64,000 nt of DNA, taken from the NCBI GenBank assembly GCA_016705575.1, contig JADIXX010000008.1, positions 248,001-312,000 of the forward strand, given 5' to 3'. The notes beneath the pieces were generated by a model. It was given only the letters and a program-made list of their open reading frames with translations. It did no database searches and had not been told where the DNA came from. This document shows, piece after piece, positions 42,879 to 51,903 of the stretch. Within the stretch, counting starts at the first letter, position 1. Each line of letters starts with the position of its first letter. Both the position numbers and the translations under genes were made by a program. The stretch comes from Candidatus Aalborgicola defluviihabitans. Lineage in GTDB: Bacteria; Pseudomonadota; Gammaproteobacteria; Burkholderiales; Burkholderiaceae_C.

Positions 42879-44383
42879 CGCGGGGCCTCCGTCATTGGTG
42901 CCCTGCGCTGGCGCAATGCCCGGGCTGCGTGTTCCTGATCACAGAAGGGGTGCTGAACGCCGGCAATTTCTTGTGTGGATTCATGACCCTTGCCAGCCAC
43001 CAGCACCACATCCGTAGCGCCAGCACGGGACACGGCATCCGCAATGGCAAGGGCGCGGTCGGTCTGCACATCCACTGCCTTGCTTTGGGTCAGTCCCAGC
43101 AGGATGTGCGCCACGATGGCTTCAGGCTTTTCGCTACGGGGGTTGTCGCTGGTGACCACCACCTGGTCCGCTTTTTGGGAGGCGATGGCACCCATCAACG
43201 GACGCTTGGATGCATCGCGGTCGCCACCACAGCCAAAGACACACCACAGACGTCCGCCGCGTTGATTTGCCAACGGACGCAACGCCGTCAAGGCCTGGGC
43301 CAGCGCATCAGGCGAATGGGCATAGTCCACCACCACCAGCGGCTCACCCGATCCACCCAAACATTCCATCCGACCCGGCACGGGTTGCAGATCGGCACAG
43401 GCTTGCACAGCATCCCGAAGTGAGACACACAGGGCGCGCATGGCACCCAGCACACCGAGCAAATTGGAGACGTTGTAGGCGCCAATGGCGCGGGTCTTCA
43501 ATAGGTGAGATTCACTGCCTTCAACCACTTCACAGCGAAGACCTTGCGCGTCATAGCCGATTGACCGCGCCAGCAGACGTGCCGGCTGGCGGCAGGATAC
43601 GGTCCAGACATCGAGGGCCGCATTGCCGCTCAGCGTCTGGGCGAGTGCCGCACCGTATTCGTCGTCCACGTTGATCACGGCGCTGCGCAGGCCGGGCCAT
43701 GCAAACAGCCGTTGCTTGGATTGCCAGTAGGCCTGCATGCTGCCGTGGTAGTCCAGATGGTCTTGGGTCAAGTTGGTGAAGATGGCCACACGAATCTGCG
43801 TGCCATCCAGGCGGTTTTCTTCAATACCAATCGAGGACGCTTCAATGGCGCAAGCCCGTAAGCCTTCGTCGACAAATCGACGCAGCGCGTGCTGCAGCAA
43901 CACCGGGTCTGGCGTGGTCAAACCGGTAGACATAACCGTGGATGTGGGTTGCCCCACACCCAGCGTACCCACCATTGCGCACGGCAATGCCTTCGCGGCC
44001 GGCAGGGCCGACAGCGCCTGCGCCAACCACCAGACGGTGGAGGTCTTGCCATTGGTCCCGGTGACGGCCACCACATCCAGCGCCGCCGAAGGTTCCCCAA
44101 AAAACGCGGCGGCGATGCGCGCGGTATCGGCCTTCAGTCCGGTATAACTGGCAACGCGATCGCCGTCCAGTCCATAGACATCTGCACCGTCGTGCTCCAC
44201 CAGGCAGGCGGTAGCGCCCTGCTCTAGCGCCTTGGGCACAAACTGTCGGGCATCTACCGCAGCACCCGGCCATGCGACGAAGCCGTCACCCGGCGCCAGC
44301 TTACGGCTGTCTGCGCGCAGGGTGCCGGTTACGTGCTGGAGCAACCATTGGGCAGCTTGTGCGGTGGTGCGGAGTTCTTGCAT
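42875..44383 (-). CDS. murE: UDP-MurNAc-dipeptide--2,6-diaminopimelate ligase MurE
   Basis: 502 residues. P-loop VTGTNGKTSTVWWLAQ, EASSIGIEENRLDG, and TSDNPRSEKPEAI, whose DNPR motif marks meso-diaminopimelate specificity; this fits the DapF epimerase encoded at 57-58 kb. Start and ftsI stop share one base (TGATG). Confidence 0.97.
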   Translation of the reverse strand: MQELRTTAQAAQWLLQHVTGTLRADSRKLAPGDGFVAWPGAAVDARQFVPKALEQGATACLVEHDGADVYGLDGDRVASYTGLKADTARIAAAFFGEPSAALDVVAVTGTNGKTSTVWWLAQALSALPAAKALPCAMVGTLGVGQPTSTVMSTGLTTPDPVLLQHALRRFVDEGLRACAIEASSIGIEENRLDGTQIRVAIFTNLTQDHLDYHGSMQAYWQSKQRLFAWPGLRSAVINVDDEYGAALAQTLSGNAALDVWTVSCRQPARLLARSIGYDAQGLRCEVVEGSESHLLKTRAIGAYNVSNLLGVLGAMRALCVSLRDAVQACADLQPVPGRMECLGGSGEPLVVVDYAHSPDALAQALTALRPLANQRGGRLWCVFGCGGDRDASKRPLMGAIASQKADQVVVTSDNPRSEKPEAIVAHILLGLTQSKAVDVQTDRALAIADAVSRAGATDVVLVAGKGHESTQEIAGVQHPFCDQEHAARALRQRRAPMTEAPR

Positions 44384-46125
44384 CAGAAGCTCTCTTCCAC
44401 AGCGTGCGCCACGATCTGGGGGCGCACCGCCAGATCGGGTTGGATACCCATGATGCGCAGGGTCTGCTGCACGGTTTCGCTGAAAACCGGTGCGGCTACC
44501 TCGCCGCCATAGTACTTGCCAGCACTGGGCTCGTCGATCATCACGCCCACCACAATGCGGGGGCTGTCAATGGGCGCCATTCCCACAAACCAGCCACGGT
44601 ACTTGTGATTTTTGTCCGTTCCGTAGCTCTTGCCAATGAGCTTATATGCCGTGCCCGATTTGCCACCCACCGAATAGCCGATGGTCTGCGCCTTTTGCCC
44701 GGTTCCACCGGGGCCAGCGGCCATTTGCAACATCTTGCGCACCTGCGCGGCCGTGCGAGCTGACAACACCTGCACGCCGACAGCGGGCTCAGTGCTCTTG
44801 GTCAGAGTGACAGGAATAATTTGACCGTCGTGCGAGAACACCGTGTAGGAGCGTGCCATCTGAAACAGGGAAGCCGAGAGGCCGTAGCCGTAGGACATGG
44901 TGGCCTGCTCGATGGGGCGCCAGGTTTTGTAAGGGCGCAGGCGCCCGGACACGGCGCCGGGAAAGGCGATTTGGGGCTTTTGCCCAAATCCAGCCTGGGT
45001 AAACAGGTCCCACATTTCATGCGGCTGCATCCGCATCGCGATCTTGGTGGTTCCAACGTTGCTGGACTTTTGGATCACGCCTTCGACCGTCAACACACCG
45101 TTGGGGTGCGAATCCGAGATGGTGGAGCCAGTTATGGTGATACGTCCCGGCGTGGTGTCGATGAGGGTTTGCGGCGTGACACGCCCGGTTTCCAGCCCCA
45201 GGCCGATAGTGAACGGCTTCATCACCGAACCCGGCTCAAAGGTATCCGTCAGGGCACGGTTGCGCAATTGCTCACCCGTGAGGTTGCGTCGATTGTCAGG
45301 GCTGTAACTGGGGTAGTTGGCCAGTGCCAGCACTTCGCCGGTGATGGTATCCAGCACTACCACGCTGCCGGCCTTGGCTTTGTGCTCCAGCACGGCTTCC
45401 TTCAGTTTTTGATAGGCAAAGAACTGGACCTTGCTGTCAATGCTGAGCTGGATGTCCTTGCCATCCACCGGCGGGATCTGGTTGCCCACATCTTCCACGA
45501 CCTGGCCCAGGCGGTCCTTGATCACTCGGCGCGACCCATTGCGGCCACCCAATTCCTTGTTAAACGTCAGCTCAACGCCTTCCTGGCCCTTGTCTTCCAC
45601 ATTGGTGAAGCCCACCACATGTGCGGCAGACTCGCCTTCGGGGTGCTGGCGCTTATATTCCTTGCGCTGGTAGAGCCCCTTGATGTTGAGTGCAGCGATC
45701 TGGCGTCCAACATCCTCATCCACCTGGCGTTTGACCCAGACGAAGGTCTTGTCCTCGTCTTCAAGCTTTTTGGCCAGATCGGCAACGGGCATCTCGAGCA
45801 ACTTGGCCAATTGTTGTAACTTGGGCCTGTCGATCTCTACATCTTCCGGGATGGCCCAGATGCTGGGTGACGGCACACTGGAGGCCAAAATCAGGCCATT
45901 GCGGTCAAAAATGCGTCCACGGTTGGCAGGCAGGTCCAGGGTGCGGGCAAAACGAACTTCGCCCTGGTGCTGAAAAAAGTCATTGGCCACCACCTGGATG
46001 TAGGCGGCACGCGCGGCCAGGCCACTAAAAGCCAGTGCAATGGCGCCCACCACCAACTTGCTGCGCCACACCGGTGTGGGGCTGGCCAGCAAAGGACTGG
46101 AGGTGTATTGGATGCTTCGGCTCAT
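44383..46125 (-). CDS. ftsI: Septal transpeptidase FtsI (PBP3)
   Basis: 580-residue class B PBP: N-terminal membrane anchor (about 25-45), pedestal domain with RGRIFDRNGLILA, and transpeptidase with SxxK in EPGSVMKPFTIG, SxN in QKSSNVG and the KSG triad in GGKSGTAYK. Partner of FtsW. ATGA overlap with ftsL. Confidence 0.97.
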   Translation of the reverse strand: MSRSIQYTSSPLLASPTPVWRSKLVVGAIALAFSGLAARAAYIQVVANDFFQHQGEVRFARTLDLPANRGRIFDRNGLILASSVPSPSIWAIPEDVEIDRPKLQQLAKLLEMPVADLAKKLEDEDKTFVWVKRQVDEDVGRQIAALNIKGLYQRKEYKRQHPEGESAAHVVGFTNVEDKGQEGVELTFNKELGGRNGSRRVIKDRLGQVVEDVGNQIPPVDGKDIQLSIDSKVQFFAYQKLKEAVLEHKAKAGSVVVLDTITGEVLALANYPSYSPDNRRNLTGEQLRNRALTDTFEPGSVMKPFTIGLGLETGRVTPQTLIDTTPGRITITGSTISDSHPNGVLTVEGVIQKSSNVGTTKIAMRMQPHEMWDLFTQAGFGQKPQIAFPGAVSGRLRPYKTWRPIEQATMSYGYGLSASLFQMARSYTVFSHDGQIIPVTLTKSTEPAVGVQVLSARTAAQVRKMLQMAAGPGGTGQKAQTIGYSVGGKSGTAYKLIGKSYGTDKNHKYRGWFVGMAPIDSPRIVVGVMIDEPSAGKYYGGEVAAPVFSETVQQTLRIMGIQPDLAVRPQIVAHAVEESF

Positions 46126-46400
46126 GGTGCAGCCGGCTCCGAATAAGTTACATAAGTGGTGATGCCAGGCTTGGCCTGGCGCATTTGCAGTTTTTCACGG
46201 GCCAGCCTCTCGACACGGGCCGGCGTGGTCTGTGCGCGCTTTTCGACCTGCAGGCGCTCGTTTTCCAACTCCAGACGATGCGCCTCACTACGCGACTTGT
46301 CCAGTTCGGTGAAGATGCGACGCGAGTCGTACTGCACGCCCACCAGGTACATGGCGCTGGCCATTACGGCAAACAGCAGGACCAGATTGAGCCGCATCAT
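46122..46400 (-). CDS. ftsL: Cell division protein FtsL
   Basis: 92 residues: short N-terminus, one membrane span (about 3-22), then a leucine-zipper-like coiled coil (RSEAHRLELENERLQVEKRA). Part of FtsQLB. It begins ATGATG at 46395-46400. The upstream 112 bp is a GC-rich repeat, so it has no normal ribosome site at usual spacing. Confidence 0.93.
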   Translation of the reverse strand: MMRLNLVLLFAVMASAMYLVGVQYDSRRIFTELDKSRSEAHRLELENERLQVEKRAQTTPARVERLAREKLQMRQAKPGITTYVTYSEPAAP

Positions 46401-46515
46401 GAGAATGCGCCCCCCACGCTTGCCACTGCCCCGGAATCGGCGGCAGCCGATTCCGCAAGTGCTGCGCTGGCCCCAGAGGGGGCCCCCACGCCCTGGGACG
46501 GCCCGGCGGCGTTCA
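46401..46515. repeat. GC-rich intergenic repeat between rsmH and ftsL
   Basis: Contains a perfect 10-bp stem-loop CGGAATCGGC-GGCA-GCCGATTCCG (46432-46455), then a CCCCAGAGGGGGCCC-like second symmetry and a final CGGCCCGGCGGCGTTCA. That terminal 17-mer reaches the rsmH stop codon and recurs at the xerC start codon (about 56481-56497). It splits an otherwise tightly packed operon by 112 bp. The style matches GC-rich repeats I associate with Comamonadaceae intergenic regions. Confidence 0.7.
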
Positions 46516-47448
46516 CGCTGTGGTCCTCTGCGCCACGCGCATGATGGCGCTGCGCGAGCGGGCGTTGGCTGCCACCTCGTCTGCCGTTGGCTTGATGCGG
46601 TCCAGGGCCTTGAGTTTCATGACCTTGGGCGCAGCAAAGGGCGCGCGGCGGTCATAAACATCGCGCGCATGCTGCGCAATAAATTGTTTGACGATGCGAT
46701 CTTCCAGCGAGTGGAAACTGATCACCGCCAGACGTCCACCTGGTTTGAGCACATGCAGACAGGCTTCTAGCGCTTGTTGCAACTCCTCAAGCTCGGCGTT
46801 GATGAAAATCCGAAGAGCCTGAAATGTGCGCGTTGCAGGGTCCTTGCCCGGCTCGCGGGTTTTGACCGCGTCAGCCACGAGTTGGGCCAGTTCGGTGGTG
46901 GTTGAAATTGGGCCCCGTTCCTGTCGGCGAGCAACAATCGCCTTTGCAATGGGGCCAGCAAACCGTTCTTCACCATAGTCACGTATCACCTCCGCGATTT
47001 GATTGGTATCAGCTGTTTCCAGCCACTGGGCCACACTCTCGCCACGCGTGGTGTCCATGCGCATGTCCAGCGGTCCTTCAAAACGGAAGCTGAAGCCCCG
47101 CATCGGGTTGTCGATTTGTGGCGAGCTCACGCCCAGGTCCATCAGAACCCCGTCCACGCTGGCACCTGCGAGGTCCGCCAAATGCGAAAAACTTTCATGC
47201 CGAATGGAAAATCGTTCGTCTGCAATGGCGTTGGCCTGGGCTACCGCTTCCGGGTCTCGGTCAAAGGCGATCAACCGCCCCACGGGCGACAGATGCGACA
47301 GAATTAGGCGGGAATGACCGCCGCGCCCGAAGGTAGCGTCCACGTAGGTGCCATCCGCCTGCGCGCTATCAGGGTCCGAGTCATTGCCGAACAACGCATC
47401 CACTGCCTCGTTCAACAATACGGTGGCGTGGGTCCAAGGAGCTTCCAC
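46513..47448 (-). CDS. rsmH: 16S rRNA (cytosine1402-N4)-methyltransferase RsmH
   Basis: 311 residues (formerly MraW). ATVLLNEAVDAL, DATFGRGGHSRLIL, MDLGVSSPQIDNPMRGFSFR and GGRLAVISFHSLEDRIVKQF are diagnostic. The start is GTG at 47446-47448 with AAGGA six bases upstream, 9 bp after the mraZ stop. Its stop codon lies in the end of the GC-rich repeat. Confidence 0.96.
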   Translation of the reverse strand: MEAPWTHATVLLNEAVDALFGNDSDPDSAQADGTYVDATFGRGGHSRLILSHLSPVGRLIAFDRDPEAVAQANAIADERFSIRHESFSHLADLAGASVDGVLMDLGVSSPQIDNPMRGFSFRFEGPLDMRMDTTRGESVAQWLETADTNQIAEVIRDYGEERFAGPIAKAIVARRQERGPISTTTELAQLVADAVKTREPGKDPATRTFQALRIFINAELEELQQALEACLHVLKPGGRLAVISFHSLEDRIVKQFIAQHARDVYDRRAPFAAPKVMKLKALDRIKPTADEVAANARSRSAIMRVAQRTTA

Positions 47449-47457
47449 TGCCGATCC

Positions 47458-47886
47458 TTAAAAGGAAAAGTCCTTGAAGACATCTGGCATCTCACCCTGC
47501 ATGGCCTTGGCCTCTTGGGCGTCGTAGGTTGCCTTGTCCCACAACTCAAAGTGATTGCCCATGCCCAACAACATGGTGTCCTTGGCAATGCCAGCAGATT
47601 CACGCAGCTCGGGCGACACCAGCACACGGCCGGTGGCATCCATTTCCACATCCATGGCGTTGCCCAGGAAGATGCGCTTCCACCATTGAGCCGACATGGG
47701 CAATGCAGCAATGCGGTCGCGAAACTTCTCCCACTCGGGGCGAGGAAATACCATGAGGCATCCATGAGGATGCTTGGTGATGGTGAGTTGGCCCGCGGCG
47801 GTTGCGCTCAGGACGTCACGGTGCCGGGTTGGCACACTAAGCCGACCCTTTGCATCCAGACTGAGAGATGAAGCCCCTTGAAACAC
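47458..47886 (-). CDS. mraZ: MraZ, transcriptional regulator of the dcw cluster
   Basis: 142 residues with two AbrB-like SpoVT domains (LSLDAKGRLSVPTRHRD and VEMDATGRVLVSPELRE). MraZ forms ring oligomers that bind tandem DNA repeats in its own promoter and regulates the division genes. GTG at 47884-47886 is preceded by AAGGTGG; the open frame extends further but would run into the operator repeats. First gene of the cluster. Confidence 0.95.
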   Translation of the reverse strand: MFQGASSLSLDAKGRLSVPTRHRDVLSATAAGQLTITKHPHGCLMVFPRPEWEKFRDRIAALPMSAQWWKRIFLGNAMDVEMDATGRVLVSPELRESAGIAKDTMLLGMGNHFELWDKATYDAQEAKAMQGEMPDVFKDFSF

Positions 47887-47925
47887 CAGAAAACCACCTT
47901 TTTTGCATGACGACGTAAAAAGTCG

Positions 47926-47968
47926 CACTTAGCGACACTTTTCACCACTAAATTGCACTTTTTTGCAC
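47926..47968 (-). promoter_or_regulatory. Array of five 10-bp-spaced GTG repeats: probable MraZ operator
   Basis: On the minus strand GTG occurs at 47968, 47958, 47948, 47938 and 47928, exactly every 10 bp, i.e. once per helical turn. Most units read AAGTG or TAGTG (examples AAAAGTGCAA and TAAGTGCGAC). MraZ proteins are known to bind direct GTG/TGGG-type repeats spaced by 10 bp in their own promoters. The array lies 40-80 bp before the mraZ start. Confidence 0.8.
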
Positions 47969-47994
47969 TGTATCAGCAAAAGTCAATCTTGCAA
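47967..47994 (-). promoter_or_regulatory. Possible dcw promoter
   Basis: On the minus strand TTGCAA (47989-47994) and TACAGT (47967-47972) are 16 bp apart and score 4/6 each against sigma-70 boxes. The first GTG repeat overlaps the -10 box, so MraZ binding would cover it. Tentative. Confidence 0.35.
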
Positions 47995-48145
47995 GAGGGC
48001 TTACGTGAATTTTTTCCAATGAAATCAAGGACTTAGAGCGACATTTGAAGCTATCAATATAGCAAAAATCGTTCTAAATGAAGGACTTAGCGCAGGCAGT
48101 GAAAGTAACGCTTGAAGCGCACACCGCACATGCTCTTGGATGCGC
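47995..48145. other. Gap between hslU and the dcw promoter
   Basis: No gene seen. It holds two similar AAGGACTTAG blocks (near 48027 and 48080, about 53 bp apart) and a GAAGCTATCAATATAGC segment (48047-48063) that resembles one arm of the dispersed coding repeat. Locally AT-rich compared with its surroundings. Confidence 0.4.
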
Positions 48146-49471
48146 TTACAAAATGTAACGGGAGAGGTCTTCGTCTTGGCTGAGTTCGCCCAAACGCGCG
48201 TCTACATAGGCGGCATCGATGCACACCGCCTGACCTGCCATGGCGGGCGCGTCAAAACTGACATCATCCAACAACCGTTCCATGACGGTAGCCAGCCGGC
48301 GCGCACCAATGTTTTCGGTGCGCTCGTTCACATCGAAGGCAATTTGCGCCAGACGCGTAATGCCTTCTGCGGTGAAGTCTAGCGCAACCTGCTCGGTGGC
48401 CAACAACGCCTGGTATTGCTTGACCAGAGACGCGTGGGTCTGCACCAAAATAGCCTCGAAGTCTTTGACTGACAACGATTGCAGTTCCACACGGATGGGA
48501 AAACGCCCTTGCAGCTCGGGAATCAGGTCGCTGGGTTTGCTCAGATGGAAAGCGCCGGACGCCACAAACAGGATGTGGTCGGTCTTGACCACGCCGTATT
48601 TGGTGGACACGGTAGTGCCTTCCACCAGGGGCAACAGGTCGCGCTGCACACCCTGGCGCGACACTTCGGCACCACTGCCTTCGCTGCGAGAGGTCACCTT
48701 GTCGATTTCATCAATGAAGACAATGCCGTTTTGCTCCAGCATGTGTATGGCCTGGGTCTTGATGTCTTCCTCATTGACCAGCTTGGCAGCCTCTTCATCC
48801 ATCAGCAGCTTGTGGGCCTCGCTGATTTTGAGCTTGCGCATCTGGCGCTTGGTCTGCCCCATTTGACCAAACATGCCGCGCAACTGCTCGGTCATTTCTT
48901 CCATGCCGGCGGGGCCCATGACTTCCAATTGGGGGGCGGGTTGGGCCACGTCAATTTCGATTTCGCGGTCTGCCAGTTGGCCTTCGCGCAGCTTTTTACG
49001 AAACACCTGGCGTGCTGTGCTTTCTGGTACCTCACGCGGGGGGGTGGCGGACACTTCAGTACGCGCCTGCGGAATCAAAATATCCAAAATGCGCTCTTCG
49101 GCCGCATCTTCGGCGCGCGCACGCACCTTGCGCTTTTCAGTTTCGCGGGTCTGCTTGACTGCAATATCGGCCAAGTCGCGGATGATGGAGTCGACATCCT
49201 TGCCCACGTAGCCCACTTCCGTGAACTTGGTAGCTTCAACCTTGATAAAAGGGGCGTCCGCCAGGCGCGCCAGTCGGCGGGCAATTTCGGTCTTGCCCAC
49301 GCCCGTGGGGCCGATCATGAGGATGTTCTTGGGCGTGATCTCATGGCGCAGATCGCCTTCCACCTGCTGACGGCGCCAGCGGTTGCGCAGGGCAATGGCC
49401 ACGGCCCGCTTGGCCTGGGTCTGGCCCACGATGTGCTTGTCGAGTTCTAAAACAATGTCTTGCGGAATCAT
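48146..49471 (-). CDS. hslU: HslU, ATPase subunit of the HslUV protease
   Basis: About 441 residues. AAA+ unfoldase: MIGPTGVGKTEIARRLA, I-domain (about 105-240), Walker B IVFIDEIDKV, sensor region VASGAFHLSKPSDLIPELQGRFPIRV and C-terminal DEDLSRYIL, whose last residues insert into HslV. I chose MIPQDIVLELDKHIVGQ (49469-49471), one base after the hslV stop; the open frame extends a further 17 codons. Confidence 0.97.
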   Translation of the reverse strand: MIPQDIVLELDKHIVGQTQAKRAVAIALRNRWRRQQVEGDLRHEITPKNILMIGPTGVGKTEIARRLARLADAPFIKVEATKFTEVGYVGKDVDSIIRDLADIAVKQTRETEKRKVRARAEDAAEERILDILIPQARTEVSATPPREVPESTARQVFRKKLREGQLADREIEIDVAQPAPQLEVMGPAGMEEMTEQLRGMFGQMGQTKRQMRKLKISEAHKLLMDEEAAKLVNEEDIKTQAIHMLEQNGIVFIDEIDKVTSRSEGSGAEVSRQGVQRDLLPLVEGTTVSTKYGVVKTDHILFVASGAFHLSKPSDLIPELQGRFPIRVELQSLSVKDFEAILVQTHASLVKQYQALLATEQVALDFTAEGITRLAQIAFDVNERTENIGARRLATVMERLLDDVSFDAPAMAGQAVCIDAAYVDARLGELSQDEDLSRYIL

Positions 49472-49472
49472 G

Positions 49473-50018
49473 TCACAGGGTCTCAATCGTGTGTTGCATA
49501 TTGGTGTAGATACACAACTCACCGGCGATTTCGAGTGAGCGCTTCACGATATCTGCGGCAGACAGTTCGGTGTGATTCAGCAGGGCCATGGCGGCGGCCT
49601 GGGCATACGCCCCACCTGACCCAATGGTGACGATGCCATTTTCGGGCTCCAGCACATCGCCGTTGCCCGTAATGATCAGGGATGACTCCTTGTCGGCTAC
49701 GGCCAACATGGCTTCGAGGCGACGCAACACGCGGTCAGTGCGCCAGTCCTTGGTGAGCTCAATGGCGGCCCGTGTCAGGTGACCCTGGTGTTTTTCCAGC
49801 TTGGCTTCAAAACGCTCAAATAGCGTGAAGGCGTCCGCTGTGGCGCCGGCAAAACCCGCCAGAACCTTGCCATGGTGGAGTTTGCGCACCTTGCGCGCCG
49901 TACCTTTGATGACGATGTTGCCCAAAGTAACCTGTCCGTCGCCACCGATGGCCACCAAGTCGCCCTGTGGGGTTTTGCGACGCACGCTGATGATGGTGGT
50001 GCCGTGAAATGATTCCAT
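49473..50018 (-). CDS. hslV: HslV, threonine peptidase subunit of HslUV
   Basis: 181 residues, proteasome beta-like. After removal of MESFHG the catalytic Thr1 is exposed (TTIISVRR); GGDGQVTLGN, VRKLHHGKVLAGFAG and IGSGGAYAQAAAMAL match the family. Co-transcribed with hslU. Confidence 0.97.
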   Translation of the reverse strand: MESFHGTTIISVRRKTPQGDLVAIGGDGQVTLGNIVIKGTARKVRKLHHGKVLAGFAGATADAFTLFERFEAKLEKHQGHLTRAAIELTKDWRTDRVLRRLEAMLAVADKESSLIITGNGDVLEPENGIVTIGSGGAYAQAAAMALLNHTELSAADIVKRSLEIAGELCIYTNMQHTIETL

Positions 50019-50024
50019 GGATTC

Positions 50025-51860
50025 CTAGATAGGGCGTGGAACGACCCGGGCATGCTCGTTGATGCCAATGACATTAAAAAATGCGGCCACCAGGCGGTGC
50101 ACATCGCGGAACTGAACGCGGCAGCCTTCAGCCTGGCGCATGGCAACCCAGTTGAGGATGCTGCCGGCGGCCGAGAAATCTACGCGAATCAGACCACGAC
50201 AGGACACCACGATGCCGTCACCACTGCGGGCCGCAGTGTCAAACCCATCAAGGGCATGGGTGGCATCGCCCAACACTTCCCCTTTGAGGTCGAGCTTGAC
50301 GGCCGCAGAGCCATCCAGTCCAAGGGGTGCCGTCGCCATCTGGCTAAAATCGGAACCCCAGGCAGAGGCAGACTCCACGCGCACCGAAGGGCTGACCACA
50401 GAAGGCACCTCCAGGGACTCCACACTTTGGTATTGACACCGCGCTTCCTGCCAGGGTGGGGGCGACACTTCATAGGTGACGCAGTAGTCCAGTGCGGCCA
50501 GTTCAAAGTCGTCCAGCAAATTCAGGGTCCGCAACGCATTCAAACGCATGGTCCACCAGTCGGGATTCACACTTTGATCGCCCGAAGGCATCAGGGTCCG
50601 CAAGGTATCAACCAAACGCTCGGCGCCACTGAAACGCAGGGATACGGGCTCATTGCACAGGCTACTGAACAGGCCGGCCATCAGGGGCATGGCATCTTCA
50701 TCAATACGGACCAACTGCGACCAGTCTAGATGCCATGGCGGAGGGTTGGATGCCATGGCGTCCCGCAGTGCCTCCATGGCCATGGAATTGAGCTCAGGCG
50801 GGCTGCACCAAATGGCGCCTTCTGCATAGTTGTTGCGCGCAGCGACGCTGGGGGTTACCGTGGGCGCCTGCGGCAGCACCGTAGCCAGCATCGGCTCCGG
50901 CTCCTCGCCAATGGCCGCCCACTGGGGTGCAACGGTCTCAAAGCAGTAGGAAAACTCTACCACCGCCTGATTGAAGCGCTCTTGGTTGCGCGTAGCGCGG
51001 TAAAAATCCAGCAGAGCAGCTGCCCATGAACTGGATACCTCCGGTGCGACGGCACCACCACGCAAAGCTTCCAGCAAACCGCTCTCCGCGCCTTCATCGT
51101 CACCATTGGCGAATCGAATGGCAGCTTCCTCCAGCTCGGGGTCAGAGGCCATGTCCTCGACATCAATGGCAAACAGTTTGGAGGTTGAAAAGCCCACCTC
51201 TGTGCCGTCGTAATTCTGGGCCAATGCGCCCATGTTGGCCACTGCACCCGCGCCGCCACGACCTTTATTGGTTTTGGTGGACGGTGGCATCTCCATGCCG
51301 TTACCCATTTCAGTAGCTAAAAATTCTGCCGCCTCAGACGCAGATGCGGTGCTCAGCATGTCCAGACCGGTTGACGAACCCAAGGCATCTGCCTCTTCCA
51401 GGGATGCCGGAACCGTGGGTGCCATCGCCCGCGCCTTAACCGCTTCGGGGTTGGGTGGTTGCGCCGCCATCGGTAAACCTGTGCCCTGCGCATTGGCAGC
51501 GTCTTGCTTACCCTTCCACCACTGCTTGGACATCTGGGCTTCGATCTCGTCAATCTTCTTCAACGTGACTGCCCGCCCATCCGGATCGGTCGCCATGCTG
51601 GACTGAAAAACAGACGGGCGGCCCATTCCCGCTACCGCAGTGACACCACGGCTGCGCAACTTGCGCAGCTGGTCAAATTCACGTTTGCGGATGAAATCGT
51701 TCTGTCGCTTGCGCTCAATCATCTGCTTGAGCACCTGCTTGTCATAGCCACTATCCTGGTCCGGCTGGACACGCTCCAACTCCGCCCAATCTTTGGTCGG
51801 ATTGCGAACGAACATCGCCATCTTGGACAACAATCCGGGGCGATCGCTTTTGGTGGCCAT
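50025..51860 (-). CDS. STAS-domain protein of unknown function
   Basis: 611 residues, six bp upstream of hslV on the same strand. The N-terminal 75 residues are basic and helical (VLKQMIERKRQNDFIRKREFDQLRKLRSRG); then come a Pro/Ala-rich spacer, a tetratricopeptide-like helical segment (about 220-300, DPELEEAAIRFANGDDEGAESGLLEALRGG) and a C-terminal STAS fold (about 530-605, IVVSCRGLIRVDFSAAGSILNW...RVQFRDVHRLVAAFFNVIGI). STAS domains often act in anti-sigma antagonist switches; here the usual phosphorylatable Ser cannot be placed with confidence. I assign no function. Confidence 0.75.
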   Translation of the reverse strand: MATKSDRPGLLSKMAMFVRNPTKDWAELERVQPDQDSGYDKQVLKQMIERKRQNDFIRKREFDQLRKLRSRGVTAVAGMGRPSVFQSSMATDPDGRAVTLKKIDEIEAQMSKQWWKGKQDAANAQGTGLPMAAQPPNPEAVKARAMAPTVPASLEEADALGSSTGLDMLSTASASEAAEFLATEMGNGMEMPPSTKTNKGRGGAGAVANMGALAQNYDGTEVGFSTSKLFAIDVEDMASDPELEEAAIRFANGDDEGAESGLLEALRGGAVAPEVSSSWAAALLDFYRATRNQERFNQAVVEFSYCFETVAPQWAAIGEEPEPMLATVLPQAPTVTPSVAARNNYAEGAIWCSPPELNSMAMEALRDAMASNPPPWHLDWSQLVRIDEDAMPLMAGLFSSLCNEPVSLRFSGAERLVDTLRTLMPSGDQSVNPDWWTMRLNALRTLNLLDDFELAALDYCVTYEVSPPPWQEARCQYQSVESLEVPSVVSPSVRVESASAWGSDFSQMATAPLGLDGSAAVKLDLKGEVLGDATHALDGFDTAARSGDGIVVSCRGLIRVDFSAAGSILNWVAMRQAEGCRVQFRDVHRLVAAFFNVIGINEHARVVPRPI

Positions 51861-51903
51861 AAGCGCAGTTTACCGAACGTGTTGGAAATTCAAATCAGAA
51901 ACC

